Source: Actinomyces sp. UMB0138 (lineage in GTDB: Bacteria > Bacillota > Negativicutes > Veillonellales > Veillonellaceae). From it: 64,000 nucleotides of DNA. Each line of letters opens with the position of its first letter. The stretch's first letter is position 1. The DNA is taken from contig NZ_PKMC01000003.1 in the NCBI RefSeq assembly GCF_002849225.1, forward strand, positions 248,001-312,000, in the 5' to 3' direction. Below, one piece after another: positions 49,245-58,541 of the stretch. The notes below the pieces were generated by a model. It did not search any database and was not told the origin of the DNA. It saw nothing but the letters and a program-made list of their open reading frames with translations. The translations under genes were made by a program, and so were the position numbers.

Positions 49245-49791
49245 TTTCAACCTTCGCAAGACGGCCCGAGAAGTCCGTGCCACCCTGGTCGCCGCGGGCC
49301 ACGTCCTGCGTCCAGAACAATTCGCTGTTTACGAGCCCAAACATGCGCGACGCCTTTGCCGGGGCAGCCGTGTCGGAGGCCAGTTTGATCGAGATTCGGG
49401 GGCCGGAAGCCATACCATCCCAGGTGCCGCTTGCCATGGGGTGGCCCTTGCTCGACACTTCGATGCTGGCCTGCACGGGACCCGAACCGGAGTCCGCCAC
49501 GTTCCGCACCCTCCACCTGGCTTCTTCTTGCCAAAGCTGTTCGCCCTTTTCGAGGCCGCCTACGCCCTCGCGCGCCGTGGCGGTGACGGGAATATCGCCT
49601 TCCCTAGGCGTGGCTGCGTAAGTGGTGGTGGTTTGCAGCAATTCTTCGCCTTGAGCGGTGAACGTGATTTCTTGGATGATCATGTGGTCATCCCCATCTG
49701 GAACGACCTGCGAACCATAGCCGCGCCACGATCCGACTAGCCAGGCTAGCGGGTAGAGGGTGCGGGGCAAATCAGCATCAATAGTGAACAT
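49234..49791 (-). CDS. Nitrobindin/FABP-like heme-binding beta-barrel protein
   Basis: A 185-residue protein of the THAP4/nitrobindin-like family (formerly DUF1794). The signature GSWRGYG (GxWxGxG) lies near residues 21-27 and the rest alternates as short beta strands, as expected for a ten-stranded barrel. Characterised members bind ferric heme and handle nitric oxide or peroxynitrite; whether the heme histidine is kept here cannot be decided by eye. It is paired with ygfZ as in many actinobacteria, which suggests a shared role in protecting iron cofactors. Confidence 0.85.
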   Translation of the reverse strand: MFTIDADLPRTLYPLAWLVGSWRGYGSQVVPDGDDHMIIQEITFTAQGEELLQTTTTYAATPREGDIPVTATAREGVGGLEKGEQLWQEEARWRVRNVADSGSGPVQASIEVSSKGHPMASGTWDGMASGPRISIKLASDTAAPAKASRMFGLVNSELFWTQDVARGDQGGTDFSGRLAKVENAD

Positions 49792-49808
49792 GCCCCCACC
49801 TTACCGAT

Positions 49809-50663
49809 CTATGCGCCGGCTAGCCTAGCGAGGGCGTAGGCCGGGATGGACATTGCCAGCGGCATCATCAGTCCGGTAGCAATAAGGGCGCTGACTGGAA
49901 CCGGTTTTTTGTCTAGGGCGCGGAAGTCTGCAACGAAGCCCTGCACAAAGAATGCGCCGGCGGACAGGACGGCTCCAAAGATTGGAAACAGCAGGTAGGG
50001 GCTGGACCAGGTTGCTGGCAGCGACGGCAGGAATACTTTCGTGGTGGCGTTCAGGGCAGAAGAATTGGTGATTATCACTGCCACAATTAGGCCAACCACT
50101 ACCCCTGCTCCTAGGGATACGCCCAGTCGTTTTAGCCCGCGGCGGAAGAAGCCACCCACCGAGGCCACGATGATTACTAGCCCAACGGGCAGAGCCATCA
50201 GCTGCCACAGTGGGTCTTCCCCCAATGCCACCCAGGAGGCGCCCGCGGTGGCGATTGCCGCGCCGGTGGCCGAGCAGGCTACCGAGATTGACATGTGGGT
50301 GCGTTCCATCCCGCGCGAAATCTCGCCGATAAAGGTTGCTAGCAGTGCAAAAGAAAAGCACGCCGGCACCGAAGAGAAATCTTCGGTAAACATCAAAACA
50401 ATCAGAGTCACGAGCGACACGATCAGTGCCACGGCGGAGGAGACCAGTGGGGCGGGGGCGTGCGCCGCCCTCCCCCAGGGGATACAGAAGCCGGCGACCA
50501 TTGCCCCGACTATAGCGGCGAAGACCGGGAAGGGGCACAGCGCCCCGACGATCAGCGCCAACCCGGCGAAAGCGGTGGTCAGATAGAAGGCGGGCCGATT
50601 CGCAAGGACTTTCCCCCACGTCTCGGTAGTTCCTGCCGTTCTGGCCTTTTGCTGCTTTCTCAC
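49809..50663 (-). CDS. Unknown multi-pass membrane protein
   Basis: A 284-residue protein that I do not recognise. A charged N-terminus (about 1-25) is followed by about eight hydrophobic segments with small-residue-rich helices (for example AFAGLALIVGALCPFPVFAAIVGA split over two turns). No catalytic motif or transporter signature is seen. It lies 17 bases upstream of the nitrobindin-like gene on the same strand and may be co-transcribed with it and ygfZ. Confidence 0.7.
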   Translation of the reverse strand: MRKQQKARTAGTTETWGKVLANRPAFYLTTAFAGLALIVGALCPFPVFAAIVGAMVAGFCIPWGRAAHAPAPLVSSAVALIVSLVTLIVLMFTEDFSSVPACFSFALLATFIGEISRGMERTHMSISVACSATGAAIATAGASWVALGEDPLWQLMALPVGLVIIVASVGGFFRRGLKRLGVSLGAGVVVGLIVAVIITNSSALNATTKVFLPSLPATWSSPYLLFPIFGAVLSAGAFFVQGFVADFRALDKKPVPVSALIATGLMMPLAMSIPAYALARLAGA

Positions 50664-50879
50664 GCGCCTATAGTCTCATAAGTTCTGCAATTTTTTGCTT
50701 TCCTTCCCCGCTCGGCGCCTTTCGCTGGCGCTGCCCTTACTTTCCCCGGCCCTTTCTTTCTTTTCGAGGGCGAGGTATCTTCCCTGTTCGCGCCTTCGAT
50801 TTGCTCAACTAACTTTTCCGTAACAGCTAGGACCAGCGCGTATGCATAGGTGGCGGACAACCGTTACACTAAAGGTGGC

Positions 50880-50965
50880 GTCGGACCGTTTTGCCCCGGG
50901 CTCCACTTATAGCCGCTACGAGCGGCCTTCGCGCCGACAGGCGCATCTCGGTCCGACGTCTTTTT
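50880..50965 (+). ncRNA. Candidate small structured RNA with intrinsic terminator
   Basis: A closing stem of nine perfect pairs, GTCGGACCG (50880-50888) with CGGTCCGAC (50949-50957), encloses two hairpins: GCCGCT/AGCGGC (50912-50917, 50921-50926) and GCGCC/GGCGC (50931-50935, 50940-50944). A run of five Ts follows at 50961-50965. A -10-like TACACT at 50866-50871 would start transcription almost exactly at the first base of the closing stem. The size and multi-branch shape suggest a small RNA or a leader switch for pit; it does not fold as a tRNA and I do not recognise a known class. Confidence 0.55.
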
Positions 50966-50986
50966 CTATGCTCATGCGAACCTATA

Positions 50987-51013
50987 GCCCCGCCCCGAAA
51001 ACGGTAGCGGGGC
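50987..51013 (+). other. Second stem-loop with AAAA tetraloop
   Basis: GCCCCGC (50987-50993) pairs with GCGGGGC (51007-51013), and inside it CCG/CGG closes an AAAA loop. It follows the RNA candidate by 22 bases and precedes an A-rich stretch. Confidence 0.5.
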
Positions 51014-51231
51014 ATTCAGGCCCAAAAAACACAAAAATGAAAGTGGGGTTCGTCACAGATTGTTGCGACGCCTGATTTGTTAACCCCAAGGTAAACGGCT
51101 ATTTACCCGATGATAATTGCGCGACCACAAAAGCACTTCAAAACATTCATGGGACTATTTGAGATTTAACCCCTTAGATTCAAACTAGGCTTTTATTGCA
51201 ATACCGCGAACGAAATGGAGTTTAGGCCGAC

Positions 51232-51864
51232 ATGTTCAACCGCATTTTTAAACGGTCGAAGTCTTCGGACGATTCATTCTTTGCTCTAATGGCGCAGACC
51301 GCGTTGCGGCTGAAAGACGCAACTGAGCTGCTGGCACAGATCATTCACGCGAATCCCGAGGATCGCCCTCCTCTTCGCGACAAGCTGCACGACGTGGAGC
51401 ACGCCGCTGACGAGCTCACCCACCAGATTTCCCGCAAACTCAACCAGACTTTCGTCACTCCCCTAGACCGGGATGACATCCAGATGCTTGCCTACGCCCT
51501 AGACGATTGCGTGGATCAGGTGGACGAGGGCGGCGGCCTGATCGTCACCTACAACGTGGACGCCTTCCCCAAGCAGCTTTCCGTGCAGGTAGACGTGCTG
51601 CAGCGATGCGCAGAACTGACTGCAGACGCCATGCCCCGCCTGAACGGCCTTTCCGACTTGCGCGACTACTGGGTAGAAATCAACCGCCTGGAAAACGAGG
51701 GCGACGTTGCCTACAACAAGCTACTCGCCAAACTGTTCAACTCTGATCTAGATCCGATCGATATTATTAAGCTGAAGGACATCATCGATTCCTTGGAAGA
51801 AGGCATTGATTCCTTCGAGACTTTGGCAAACACGATCGAAACGATCGCGATCAAGGAGTCCTAA
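51232..51864 (+). CDS. DUF47/PhoU-like phosphate transport regulator
   Basis: A 210-residue all-helical protein of the DUF47 family, related in fold to PhoU and typically encoded with Pit transporters. It starts MFNRIFKRSKSSDDSFFALM and carries the acidic helical motif HDVEHAADELTHQ and YALDDCVDQVDEGG, which resemble metal-binding PhoU-like repeats. It sits three bases upstream of pit and probably gates or regulates it. The ribosome site is weak (GGAGTTT). Confidence 0.9.
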   Translation: MFNRIFKRSKSSDDSFFALMAQTALRLKDATELLAQIIHANPEDRPPLRDKLHDVEHAADELTHQISRKLNQTFVTPLDRDDIQMLAYALDDCVDQVDEGGGLIVTYNVDAFPKQLSVQVDVLQRCAELTADAMPRLNGLSDLRDYWVEINRLENEGDVAYNKLLAKLFNSDLDPIDIIKLKDIIDSLEEGIDSFETLANTIETIAIKES

Positions 51865-51867
51865 GCC

Positions 51868-52914
51868 GTGGAACTCACACTAGTCCTAGTCGCCCTGGTG
51901 GTAGTACTGGCACTAAGTTTCGACTTCACCAACGGTTTTCACGACGCTGCCAACGCGATCGCTACCTCGGTATCCACCCGCGCACTAACGCCGCGTGCTG
52001 CCCTAATCATGGCCGCGTCCATGAATATCGTGGGCGCGCTTTTAGGCACCGAAGTTGCCAAAACCATTGGTCAGGGCATTATCGACATCAGCCAGTACTC
52101 TGAAGCGGCAGATCCGAGCCTGCGCCTACACGGGCTGGTAATCATTCTGGCTGCCCTAATTGGTGCAATTACCTGGAACCTGATCACCTGGTGGTTCGGC
52201 CTGCCTTCCTCGTCCTCGCACGCCCTAATCGGCGGCCTGGTGGGCGCAGGTCTAGCCTCTGCCACCCAGGTGCAGTGGAGCGGCATTGTTGAAGAGGTCG
52301 TCATCCCCATGTTCGCCTCGCCACTGCTGGGCTTCGCAGTTTCCTACCTGGTAATGAAACTGGTTCTGGCCCTGTGCGCCAATCTGCAGTATCACCGTAC
52401 AATGCGCCATTTCCGCATCGCCCAAACCATTTCGGCCGGGGCAATGGCCCTAGGGCACGGCCTCCAGGACGCCCAGAAAACAATGGGCGTCATTGTTATG
52501 GCACTGATGGCCGGCGGCTACCACGGCATTGACACTAATGGCGAACTAACCATCCCTCTGTGGGTGAAGCTCGCCGCAGCACTAGCAATTTCTGCCGGCA
52601 CTTACTCTGGCGGTTGGCGAATCATGCGCACCCTCGGCCGCAAGGTCATCGAGCTAGACCCCGCGCACGGCTTCGTAGCCGAAACGGTTGCAGCCTCGGT
52701 ACTCTACCTTGCCGCCTATGTCTTCCACGCCCCCGTTTCCACCACGCACACCATCACCGCCGGCATTATGGGCGTTGGCGCAACCCGCCGCCTGTCGGCA
52801 GTGCGCTGGGGAATGGCCGGCAACATCGCCGTAGCGTGGGTACTAACCATGCCCGCCGCAGCACTGGTTGCAGGCCTGCTATACCTGCCCCTACACCTGC
52901 TGATTGGGGCCTAA
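51868..52914 (+). CDS. pit: Low-affinity inorganic phosphate transporter
   Basis: A 348-residue PiT-family carrier that imports metal-phosphate with protons. The two inverted PiT signatures are visible: FTNGFHDAANAIATSVSTRAL near the N-terminus and APVSTTHTITAGIMGVGA near the C-terminus, with SSSHALIGGLVGAG between them. About ten membrane segments are present. Start is GTG. It forms a two-gene unit with DUF47, ended by a strong terminator, and is convergent with pstB. Confidence 0.95.
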   Translation: MELTLVLVALVVVLALSFDFTNGFHDAANAIATSVSTRALTPRAALIMAASMNIVGALLGTEVAKTIGQGIIDISQYSEAADPSLRLHGLVIILAALIGAITWNLITWWFGLPSSSSHALIGGLVGAGLASATQVQWSGIVEEVVIPMFASPLLGFAVSYLVMKLVLALCANLQYHRTMRHFRIAQTISAGAMALGHGLQDAQKTMGVIVMALMAGGYHGIDTNGELTIPLWVKLAAALAISAGTYSGGWRIMRTLGRKVIELDPAHGFVAETVAASVLYLAAYVFHAPVSTTHTITAGIMGVGATRRLSAVRWGMAGNIAVAWVLTMPAAALVAGLLYLPLHLLIGA

Positions 52915-52945
52915 CCCAAAAGTTTGCGCTCGCGGTCCGGGCGCA

Positions 52946-52981
52946 AAAAGTGCACACAGCTTTTTGGCTGTGTGCACTTTT
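52946..52981. terminator. Bidirectional terminator between pit and pstB
   Basis: A perfect 15-base-pair stem (52946-52960 with 52967-52981) has As on one side and Ts on the other, so it can stop transcription from pit and from the pst operon. Confidence 0.93.
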
Positions 52982-52994
52982 CTTTGTCTTCTTT

Positions 52995-53780
52995 TTAGCC
53001 GAAGCGCCCGGACACGTAGTCTTCGGTTGCCTTGTTGGAGGGGTTCGAGAAGATCTTGTCGGTCTTGTCGATCTCTACCAGCACGCCGGGCTTGCCGGCA
53101 CCTTCCAGGTTGAAGAAGCCGGTGCGGTCAGAGACACGCGCCGCTTGCTGCATGTTGTGGGTGACGATGACGATCGTGTAGTTCTCTTTCAACTTGATCA
53201 TCAGGTCTTCGATCGCCAACGTCGAGATGGGGTCTAGTGCCGAACAGGGTTCGTCCATCAGCACTACCTTCGGGCGCACTGCCACTGTGCGGGCAATGCA
53301 CAGGCGCTGCTGCTGGCCGCCGGAGAGCGAAGAGCCGGGCCGGTCCAGCCTGTCCTTGACCTCGTCCCACAGGTTTGCGCTGCGCAGGGATTCTTCGACC
53401 AGCGCGTCTGCGTCAGACTTGGCTAGACGACGCGAGTTTAGCCGCACCCCCGCCAGCACGTTCTCGTAGATGGACATGGTGGGGAACGGATTTGCCCGCT
53501 GGAACACCATGCCTACTAGGCGGCGCACCTGTACCGGGTCCACGTCCTTGTCGTAAATGTTCTTGCCTTCAATTAGCACTTCGCCCTCGACGTGGGCGCC
53601 GGGGATCGCTTCATGCATGCGATCTAGAGTGCGAAGGAAAGTAGATTTACCGCACCCGGAAGGGCCGATCAGCGCGGTGATCGAGTTCGGCTCAATTTCC
53701 ATATTGACGCCGCGGACGGCTAGGAAATCGCCGTAGTAGATGTTTTCGTTGCGAACTTCAATGCGAGTAGACACTGCCAT
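52995..53780 (-). CDS. pstB: Phosphate ABC transporter ATPase
   Basis: ATP-hydrolysing subunit of the high-affinity phosphate importer, 261 residues. Walker [10 protein letters not shown], signature LSGGQQQRL and Walker [14 protein letters not shown] are intact, and the C-terminus [10 protein letters not shown] is the PstB hallmark. It is the last gene of pstSCAB; no phoU follows, and the DUF47 gene lies on the other strand beyond the terminator. Confidence 0.98.
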   Translation of the reverse strand: MAVSTRIEVRNENIYYGDFLAVRGVNMEIEPNSITALIGPSGCGKSTFLRTLDRMHEAIPGAHVEGEVLIEGKNIYDKDVDPVQVRRLVGMVFQRANPFPTMSIYENVLAGVRLNSRRLAKSDADALVEESLRSANLWDEVKDRLDRPGSSLSGGQQQRLCIARTVAVRPKVVLMDEPCSALDPISTLAIEDLMIKLKENYTIVIVTHNMQQAARVSDRTGFFNLEGAGKPGVLVEIDKTDKIFSNPSNKATEDYVSGRFG

Positions 53781-53795
53781 TTTCCTTTCGGGGTC

Positions 53796-54812
53796 TTAGT
53801 TGCGCCCCTTCGGGGCAACGGCCGTTGCAATTGCACGCGCAATAATGTTCAGGGCCATTACTAGGATGATTAGCGCGAGGGCGGCGGCCCAAGCACGCTG
53901 GTAGTTGATGTCGGCGATGCAAGTGCCACCGCCTTTACAGGGCACTAGGCCCTGCGAGTACTGCCGGTAGGCATACACCGGCAGCGTGGTCATCTGCCCC
54001 TTGAACGGGTCAAAGTTAATCCAGTTGACCAGGCCCGCGGTGAACAGCAGCGGGGCTGTTTCGCCAATGATGCGGGCGATTGCCAGCATGATCGACGTGG
54101 TGATGCCGCCAGCTGCGGTGCGCAGTACGACCTTCAGGATTACCCTCCACTTGGGCACGCCGAGGGCGAGTGCCGCCTCTCGTAATTCCTGCGGTACCAG
54201 CAGCAGCATTTCCTGACAGCCGCGCACCACGGTGGGGATCATGAGTACTGACAGTGCCACCGCACCTACGATGCCTGCCTGGTATCCGGGCTTTACTAGC
54301 AGCGCGAAGGCTGACAGGGCGAACAGGCCGGCGACGATCGAGGGGACGCCGGTCATGACGTCCACGAAGAACATGATTGCCCGAGCCAGCTTGTTGTTGC
54401 CGCCATATTCGGTAACGTACACGGCGGTGAATAGGCCAATTGGCGCCGATATGAGGGTTGCCAGGGCGGTGATGATCAGGGTACCAATGATGGCGTGGTA
54501 GATGCCGCCCGCATCCATGCCGCCCGAGACACCCTTCATGGACACTGCCACGAAGTAGGGGAAATCCCTGAGTAATCTGGCCCCGCCCCGAGCGACGGTA
54601 ATCCACAGCAGGGACACCAGTGGGATCATGGCCAGGATAAAGCAGATCGAAACCACTACGGTCGAGATCTTGTCTTTGATTGCCCTGCGTCGGTTCAGAC
54701 CCGGATCAGCAGGCGCGAACGGGTTATTCTTCGGGGCCTGCGGGCGGGCATCCGAGGACGAGGATGGGGCGAGCGCAGACGAGGAGCTGCGGGCCCTTGA
54801 CGTATCAGACAT
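53796..54812 (-). CDS. pstA: Phosphate ABC transporter permease PstA
   Basis: Membrane subunit of the high-affinity phosphate importer, 338 residues. The first about 45 residues are Ser/Ala/Pro-rich and probably unstructured. Six membrane segments follow, with the EAALALGVPKWRVILKVVLR coupling loop that contacts PstB. It follows pstC by nine bases. Confidence 0.96.
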   Translation of the reverse strand: MSDTSRARSSSSALAPSSSSDARPQAPKNNPFAPADPGLNRRRAIKDKISTVVVSICFILAMIPLVSLLWITVARGGARLLRDFPYFVAVSMKGVSGGMDAGGIYHAIIGTLIITALATLISAPIGLFTAVYVTEYGGNNKLARAIMFFVDVMTGVPSIVAGLFALSAFALLVKPGYQAGIVGAVALSVLMIPTVVRGCQEMLLLVPQELREAALALGVPKWRVILKVVLRTAAGGITTSIMLAIARIIGETAPLLFTAGLVNWINFDPFKGQMTTLPVYAYRQYSQGLVPCKGGGTCIADINYQRAWAAALALIILVMALNIIARAIATAVAPKGRN

Positions 54813-54821
54813 TGGATCCCC

Positions 54822-55802
54822 CTACTTTGTGCCTGTGCGGGCTAGAATCCAGCGCGCAAGCATGTTGACGATCATGGTGATGAAGAACAGGGCCAGACCG
54901 GTGGCGAAGAGGCCAGACAGGGCGAGGCCGGTAGATTCGGGCTGTTGCAACGCAATGTTGGCCGCAATGGTCGAGTGCTTGCCCGCTTCAAGAATGTGGA
55001 ACGAGTAGCTGGCGCCAACCGACAGCACCATTAGCACTGCCATGGTTTCGCCGAGCGCGCGTCCGAGCCCCAGCATGGATGCTGAGACGATGCCGGAGCG
55101 GCCGTGCGGCAGCACTGCCAGGCGAATCATTTCCCACCTGGTGGCACCAAGGGCCAGTGCTGCTTCTTCATGCAGCCCCGGGGTCTTTAGGAAAATTTCG
55201 CGGCTAATCGAGGTGACAATGGGAAGAATCATGACGGCTAGGATCACGGCGGCCGACGAGATGGTGCGCCCGGTCGGAGAGGCCACCCCGCCAAATAGGG
55301 GGAACCAACCGAAGTGGGCATTGAGCCACTTATTCAAAGGCACTAGCTTCGGCACTAGCCAGAGGGCGCCCCACAGGCCGTAGATTACCGAGGGGATAGC
55401 TGCCAGCAGATCCACCAGGTACCCCAGGGTTTGCGCCAGCTTCTTGGGCGCGTAGTGGCTGATGAAGAGGGCGATCCCGATTGCAACCGGCACAGCCATC
55501 AACATTGCCATGCCAGAACCTAGCAACGTACCGAATACCTGCGGCATCGTGAACTGCCAGATGTTTACGTGACTTGCCGACCCCATGGTGGTAAACACTT
55601 TGCCCTGCGCCAAGATCGCATCCTTGGCTTGCAGCAGCAAGAACACTGCTACCAACGCCAATGTGGCCAAAATGGTGATACCTGCCAGCAGGGCGATGGC
55701 GCGGAATACAGCGTTACCCGTTTTACCCGTTCCTTTGGAATCGGTCAGCAAGTTAGCTTCTGATCGCTTGACCGTCATGAACTTCCTACTTCCAACTCTC
55801 AT
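54822..55802 (-). CDS. pstC: Phosphate ABC transporter permease PstC
   Basis: Second membrane subunit, 326 residues, with six membrane segments and the coupling loop EAALALGATRWEMIRLAVLP. The long first extracytoplasmic loop is normal for PstC. It is separated from pstS by 50 bases that contain a perfect stem-loop, so pstS can be made in excess of the membrane subunits. Confidence 0.96.
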   Translation of the reverse strand: MRVGSRKFMTVKRSEANLLTDSKGTGKTGNAVFRAIALLAGITILATLALVAVFLLLQAKDAILAQGKVFTTMGSASHVNIWQFTMPQVFGTLLGSGMAMLMAVPVAIGIALFISHYAPKKLAQTLGYLVDLLAAIPSVIYGLWGALWLVPKLVPLNKWLNAHFGWFPLFGGVASPTGRTISSAAVILAVMILPIVTSISREIFLKTPGLHEEAALALGATRWEMIRLAVLPHGRSGIVSASMLGLGRALGETMAVLMVLSVGASYSFHILEAGKHSTIAANIALQQPESTGLALSGLFATGLALFFITMIVNMLARWILARTGTK

Positions 55803-55808
55803 GCGAAA

Positions 55809-55840
55809 GCGTTCGGTAGCGGTTTCCCACTACCGAACGC
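55809..55840 (-). terminator. Stem-loop between pstS and pstC
   Basis: GCGTTCGGTAG (55809-55819) pairs perfectly with CTACCGAACGC (55830-55840). It starts 13 bases after the pstS stop and, with only a short T stretch, probably acts as a partial terminator or mRNA stabiliser. Confidence 0.75.
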
Positions 55841-55852
55841 CTCGTTGCATAA

Positions 55853-56968
55853 TTAGCCGATCTTGATCTTGTCTAGGCTCTTCTGAACCTTCTGTCGCAT
55901 CTCGTCAGAAATCGGGGCAGAGCCTGCGCTCTCGGCAGCGGCCTTCTGGCCCTCCTTGGAGGAGACATACTCCATGAAGGCCTTTACTAGGTCGCCCTCT
56001 TCCTTTTCGTACTTGGAGCAGACGATCTCGTAAGAGATCATGATCAGCGGGTAGGCGCCCTCTTCCTTAGGAACGCGAACCACGTCCAGGGCCAGGTCGC
56101 CATCTGCGCGATCCTTGGCCGGCTCGGCGATGTCCGCAGCCTTGGCAGCGGTTTCCTGCGACGGAGCAGTGTAACCGTCACCGGACTTCAAAGAAGCAAT
56201 GCCCAGATCGTCGCCTGCCTTAGAGAAGTCGGCGTAGCCGATGGTGCCCTCGGTGGACTGTACTGCCTGGATCAGGCCAGAGGTCTTGTCACCGGTCTCG
56301 CCACCAGCAATTGGCCAGGTCTTGTCGGCTTCGTCAGTCCACACGTCCCCAGCGGCTTCGTGAAGGTAAGAGGTGAAGTTTTCGGTAGTACCGGACTTGT
56401 CAGAACGGTGAACCGGGGTGATTGCCAGATCGGGTAGCTTGGCATCCGGGTTGGCCTTGGCAATGGCCGGATCGTTCCAGTTCTTGATTTCGCCCTTGAA
56501 GATCTTGGCAACTACGTCAGGATCCAGGTTCAGCTTCTTGACGCCCTTGATGTTGAAGACGACGGCTACCGGGGAAATGTAGGTGGGCAGATCGAAAGCA
56601 TCGGCGCCACAGCGATCCTTGGCCTTCTTTACTTCGTCGCCCTCGAGGTATGCGTCGGAACCGGCCCACGCTACCTGCTTGCCAATGAACTGTTCAATGC
56701 CAGCGCCCGAGCCAACTGCACCGTAGGTGATCTGGGCATCGGGGTTGTTTTCCATGAAGGTCTGAGTCCAGGTGGTCATTGCCGACTCCTGTGAGGAAGC
56801 GCCCGCACCCTTCAGGGAACCGGATACGGATTCGCTCTGCTGCGAAGTCTTGTCATTGCCGTCCGCCTTTTCGCCAGTAGCGTTGTCGGAACCGCAAGCA
56901 GCTAGTGAGGTGACCGCGAAGGAAGCGGCTGCAGCCACACCCAGGAACTTGTAAAACTTCTGATTCAC
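55853..56968 (-). CDS. pstS: Phosphate-binding lipoprotein PstS
   Basis: Extracytoplasmic phosphate receptor of the Pst system, 371 residues, with lipobox LAAC (C25). Phosphate contacts can be seen in GAGASSQ near the N-terminal lobe, HRSDKSGTTENF in the middle and the preceding WAGSDAYL. Length and layout match actinobacterial PstS. It is first in pstSCAB and lies downstream of a four-repeat PHO box. Confidence 0.97.
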   Translation of the reverse strand: MNQKFYKFLGVAAAASFAVTSLAACGSDNATGEKADGNDKTSQQSESVSGSLKGAGASSQESAMTTWTQTFMENNPDAQITYGAVGSGAGIEQFIGKQVAWAGSDAYLEGDEVKKAKDRCGADAFDLPTYISPVAVVFNIKGVKKLNLDPDVVAKIFKGEIKNWNDPAIAKANPDAKLPDLAITPVHRSDKSGTTENFTSYLHEAAGDVWTDEADKTWPIAGGETGDKTSGLIQAVQSTEGTIGYADFSKAGDDLGIASLKSGDGYTAPSQETAAKAADIAEPAKDRADGDLALDVVRVPKEEGAYPLIMISYEIVCSKYEKEEGDLVKAFMEYVSSKEGQKAAAESAGSAPISDEMRQKVQKSLDKIKIG

Positions 56969-57039
56969 TTGTGATACTTCCTATTCTTCGTACCGAATGG
57001 GAGGGCCTAGGCCCTGACATGTACAAGGTACGGAAGTCA

Positions 57040-57079
57040 GGTGTAGATAAAGTTCAACCCAAGTGAACAGTTGGTGAAC
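57040..57079 (-). promoter_or_regulatory. PHO box (PhoP direct repeats) upstream of pstS
   Basis: On the minus strand four heptamers start exactly 11 bases apart: GTTCACC (57079), GTTCACT (57068), TTGAACT (57057) and CTACACC (57046). This matches the 11-base direct-repeat units bound by actinobacterial PhoP, and lies 72-111 bases ahead of the pstS start. Induction under phosphate limitation is expected. Confidence 0.8.
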
Positions 57080-57157
57080 AAACTCGATTTACAGTTGTGA
57101 CGTGCACATACGCTAACGGCGGTGAGTTAGAACACTCTAATGATTCGGTTTCTTACC

Positions 57158-58456
57158 TTACGCGCGCACCAGTTCGAGGGCGACTACCACCGGTCGGCAT
57201 TCCAGCTGCGCTTCCCGATCTACCGCAGCGGGAGCCGAGACTGCCTTGACAGGCTGAGCCTTCGACTTCTTCGCAGGCTTGGTGGTGCGCAGGGCCGACC
57301 CCTTGGTGGGGAGCGCTACCGGAGTTCCCTTCTTACCCGCCAGCAGCGCGGGCGACGGGCCCTTCTTCTTCGGCTTGGCCTCGTGCTCCAGTTCCGGGCC
57401 GCCCTCGTAAGCGACGGGCACTTCCCCACTGTCAGACAGCAGATGCGCCACGGGCGTGGGCAACGGATCGTCCTCGGCAAGAGGCACGAGCGCGATGTGG
57501 GCAACCAGCATTTGCGCGGTGTGCAGATACGGGTCTTCCTGCGGCAACTGCCGCGTAATAGCGTTCGGAGTGATCCCGGCTAGGGCTCCGACGAGGGCGG
57601 GCAAAGTAGGCCGGTGCACGCACACGCCCCTGGCCTGCCCGTCCGCCAGCCACTTCTTGGCCAGTTCGCGCACGGCAGTCCCGTCTGCCGCATGGGCAGC
57701 CTCGGTCAGATCCGCGAGCGCGGTAAGAGGCGCGCCAGTGAGGGTGGCAAAAGGAGCCACGGTCTGGAAGCAGCGCCGCCACGGCGAGGTCAGTACCTGG
57801 CCGATGCCATAGGCGGACAGGATCGGAACCAGGTTCTTGGTTTGCCCGACACCCTTGCGAGCGAGCGGGCGGGCCGATTCTTCGCCCTCCCACTTCTTGC
57901 GCCCTACCGCCTTGGCGTGGCGCATGATCAGCAGCGGCTGGGTTTGTGCGGTGCGGTTACGAATGTGCGCAACCGCCTCGTCGAGTAGACGCTGGTCCCC
58001 TCGCCGGGTAAGCATTTTGCGGGCTTTAGCAGGCTTCGCCCACTTGGTCTGATCGATTTCAGAGATGGGGGCACGCTTGGCGAGCGGACGGCCAACCATT
58101 GCCGGCTCACTGACATCTAGCTGGCCCAGCCAGTAGCGCACCTCTTTGGTGTGCCCGACGCCCAGCCGGTACCGCTGTGTCTGCAACGGCACGCCCAGGC
58201 GCACCGCAAAGCCGGTTTCCTCTTCGACCTCGCGGACAGCGGTAGCCACTATGTGTTCACCGCGTTCCATCTTGCCCTTCGGCCACGACCAATCGTCGTA
58301 GCGGGGCCGGTGCACGATCAGCACCTCAATGTCGGCCTCACTGCGCGGAATCTGCGTTCCCGGGATTGTCCTGCCACCTTGGCGCAACCGCCACACAATA
58401 GCTCCACCTGAACGCACAATACGGGAAACAGGCGGCCGAGGGCGGGGCCTTGACAT
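57158..58456 (-). CDS. NUDIX hydrolase fused to a histidine phosphatase (MutT1-like)
   Basis: A 432-residue two-domain enzyme. The NUDIX box G-x5-E-x7-REVxEExGF lies at residues 61-83 (GKMERGEHIV to EEETGF). A SixA/phosphoglycerate-mutase-type domain follows, with the phospho-acceptor motif RH at 179-180 in LLIMRHAKAV. The same fusion occurs in mycobacterial MutT1, which cleans oxidised guanine nucleotides and acts on diadenosine polyphosphates. The last about 100 residues are lysine-, proline- and alanine-rich with no domain seen. It lies between pstS and ppk1 on the same strand; a link to phosphate metabolism is contextual. Confidence 0.9.
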   Translation of the reverse strand: MSRPRPRPPVSRIVRSGGAIVWRLRQGGRTIPGTQIPRSEADIEVLIVHRPRYDDWSWPKGKMERGEHIVATAVREVEEETGFAVRLGVPLQTQRYRLGVGHTKEVRYWLGQLDVSEPAMVGRPLAKRAPISEIDQTKWAKPAKARKMLTRRGDQRLLDEAVAHIRNRTAQTQPLLIMRHAKAVGRKKWEGEESARPLARKGVGQTKNLVPILSAYGIGQVLTSPWRRCFQTVAPFATLTGAPLTALADLTEAAHAADGTAVRELAKKWLADGQARGVCVHRPTLPALVGALAGITPNAITRQLPQEDPYLHTAQMLVAHIALVPLAEDDPLPTPVAHLLSDSGEVPVAYEGGPELEHEAKPKKKGPSPALLAGKKGTPVALPTKGSALRTTKPAKKSKAQPVKAVSAPAAVDREAQLECRPVVVALELVRA

Positions 58457-58541
58457 TGGACCATCCTTTCATTACCGGCATGCCGGATAGCTAATTCTAG
58501 TTGTTAACCCTACCCGCCCTTGCCGGTGAATGCCGAAACGT

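Larger units (their letters stand above)
50664..51231. other. 568-base gap upstream of DUF47-pit
   Basis: The left part (50664-50860) is an AT-poor leader for the unknown membrane gene; a 66-codon minus-strand TTG frame there ends with a four-base overlap into that gene but is lysine-rich, has no family match and is not called. The middle holds a structured RNA candidate and a second hairpin, listed separately. The right part is the DUF47-pit promoter region, with an inverted repeat GGTAAA/TTTACC at 51090-51107 and a -10-like GATAAT at 51112-51117. Confidence 0.4.

Noticed and set aside
50660..50860. 66-codon minus-strand TTG frame upstream of the unknown membrane gene
   Set aside because: Lysine-rich low-complexity translation, no ribosome site, no family match; the four-base overlap alone is not enough to call it.
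50880..50957. tRNA or tRNA-like gene
   Set aside because: The closing stem resembles an acceptor stem, but there is no T-arm consensus, no seven-base anticodon loop and the inner stems have three- and four-base loops.
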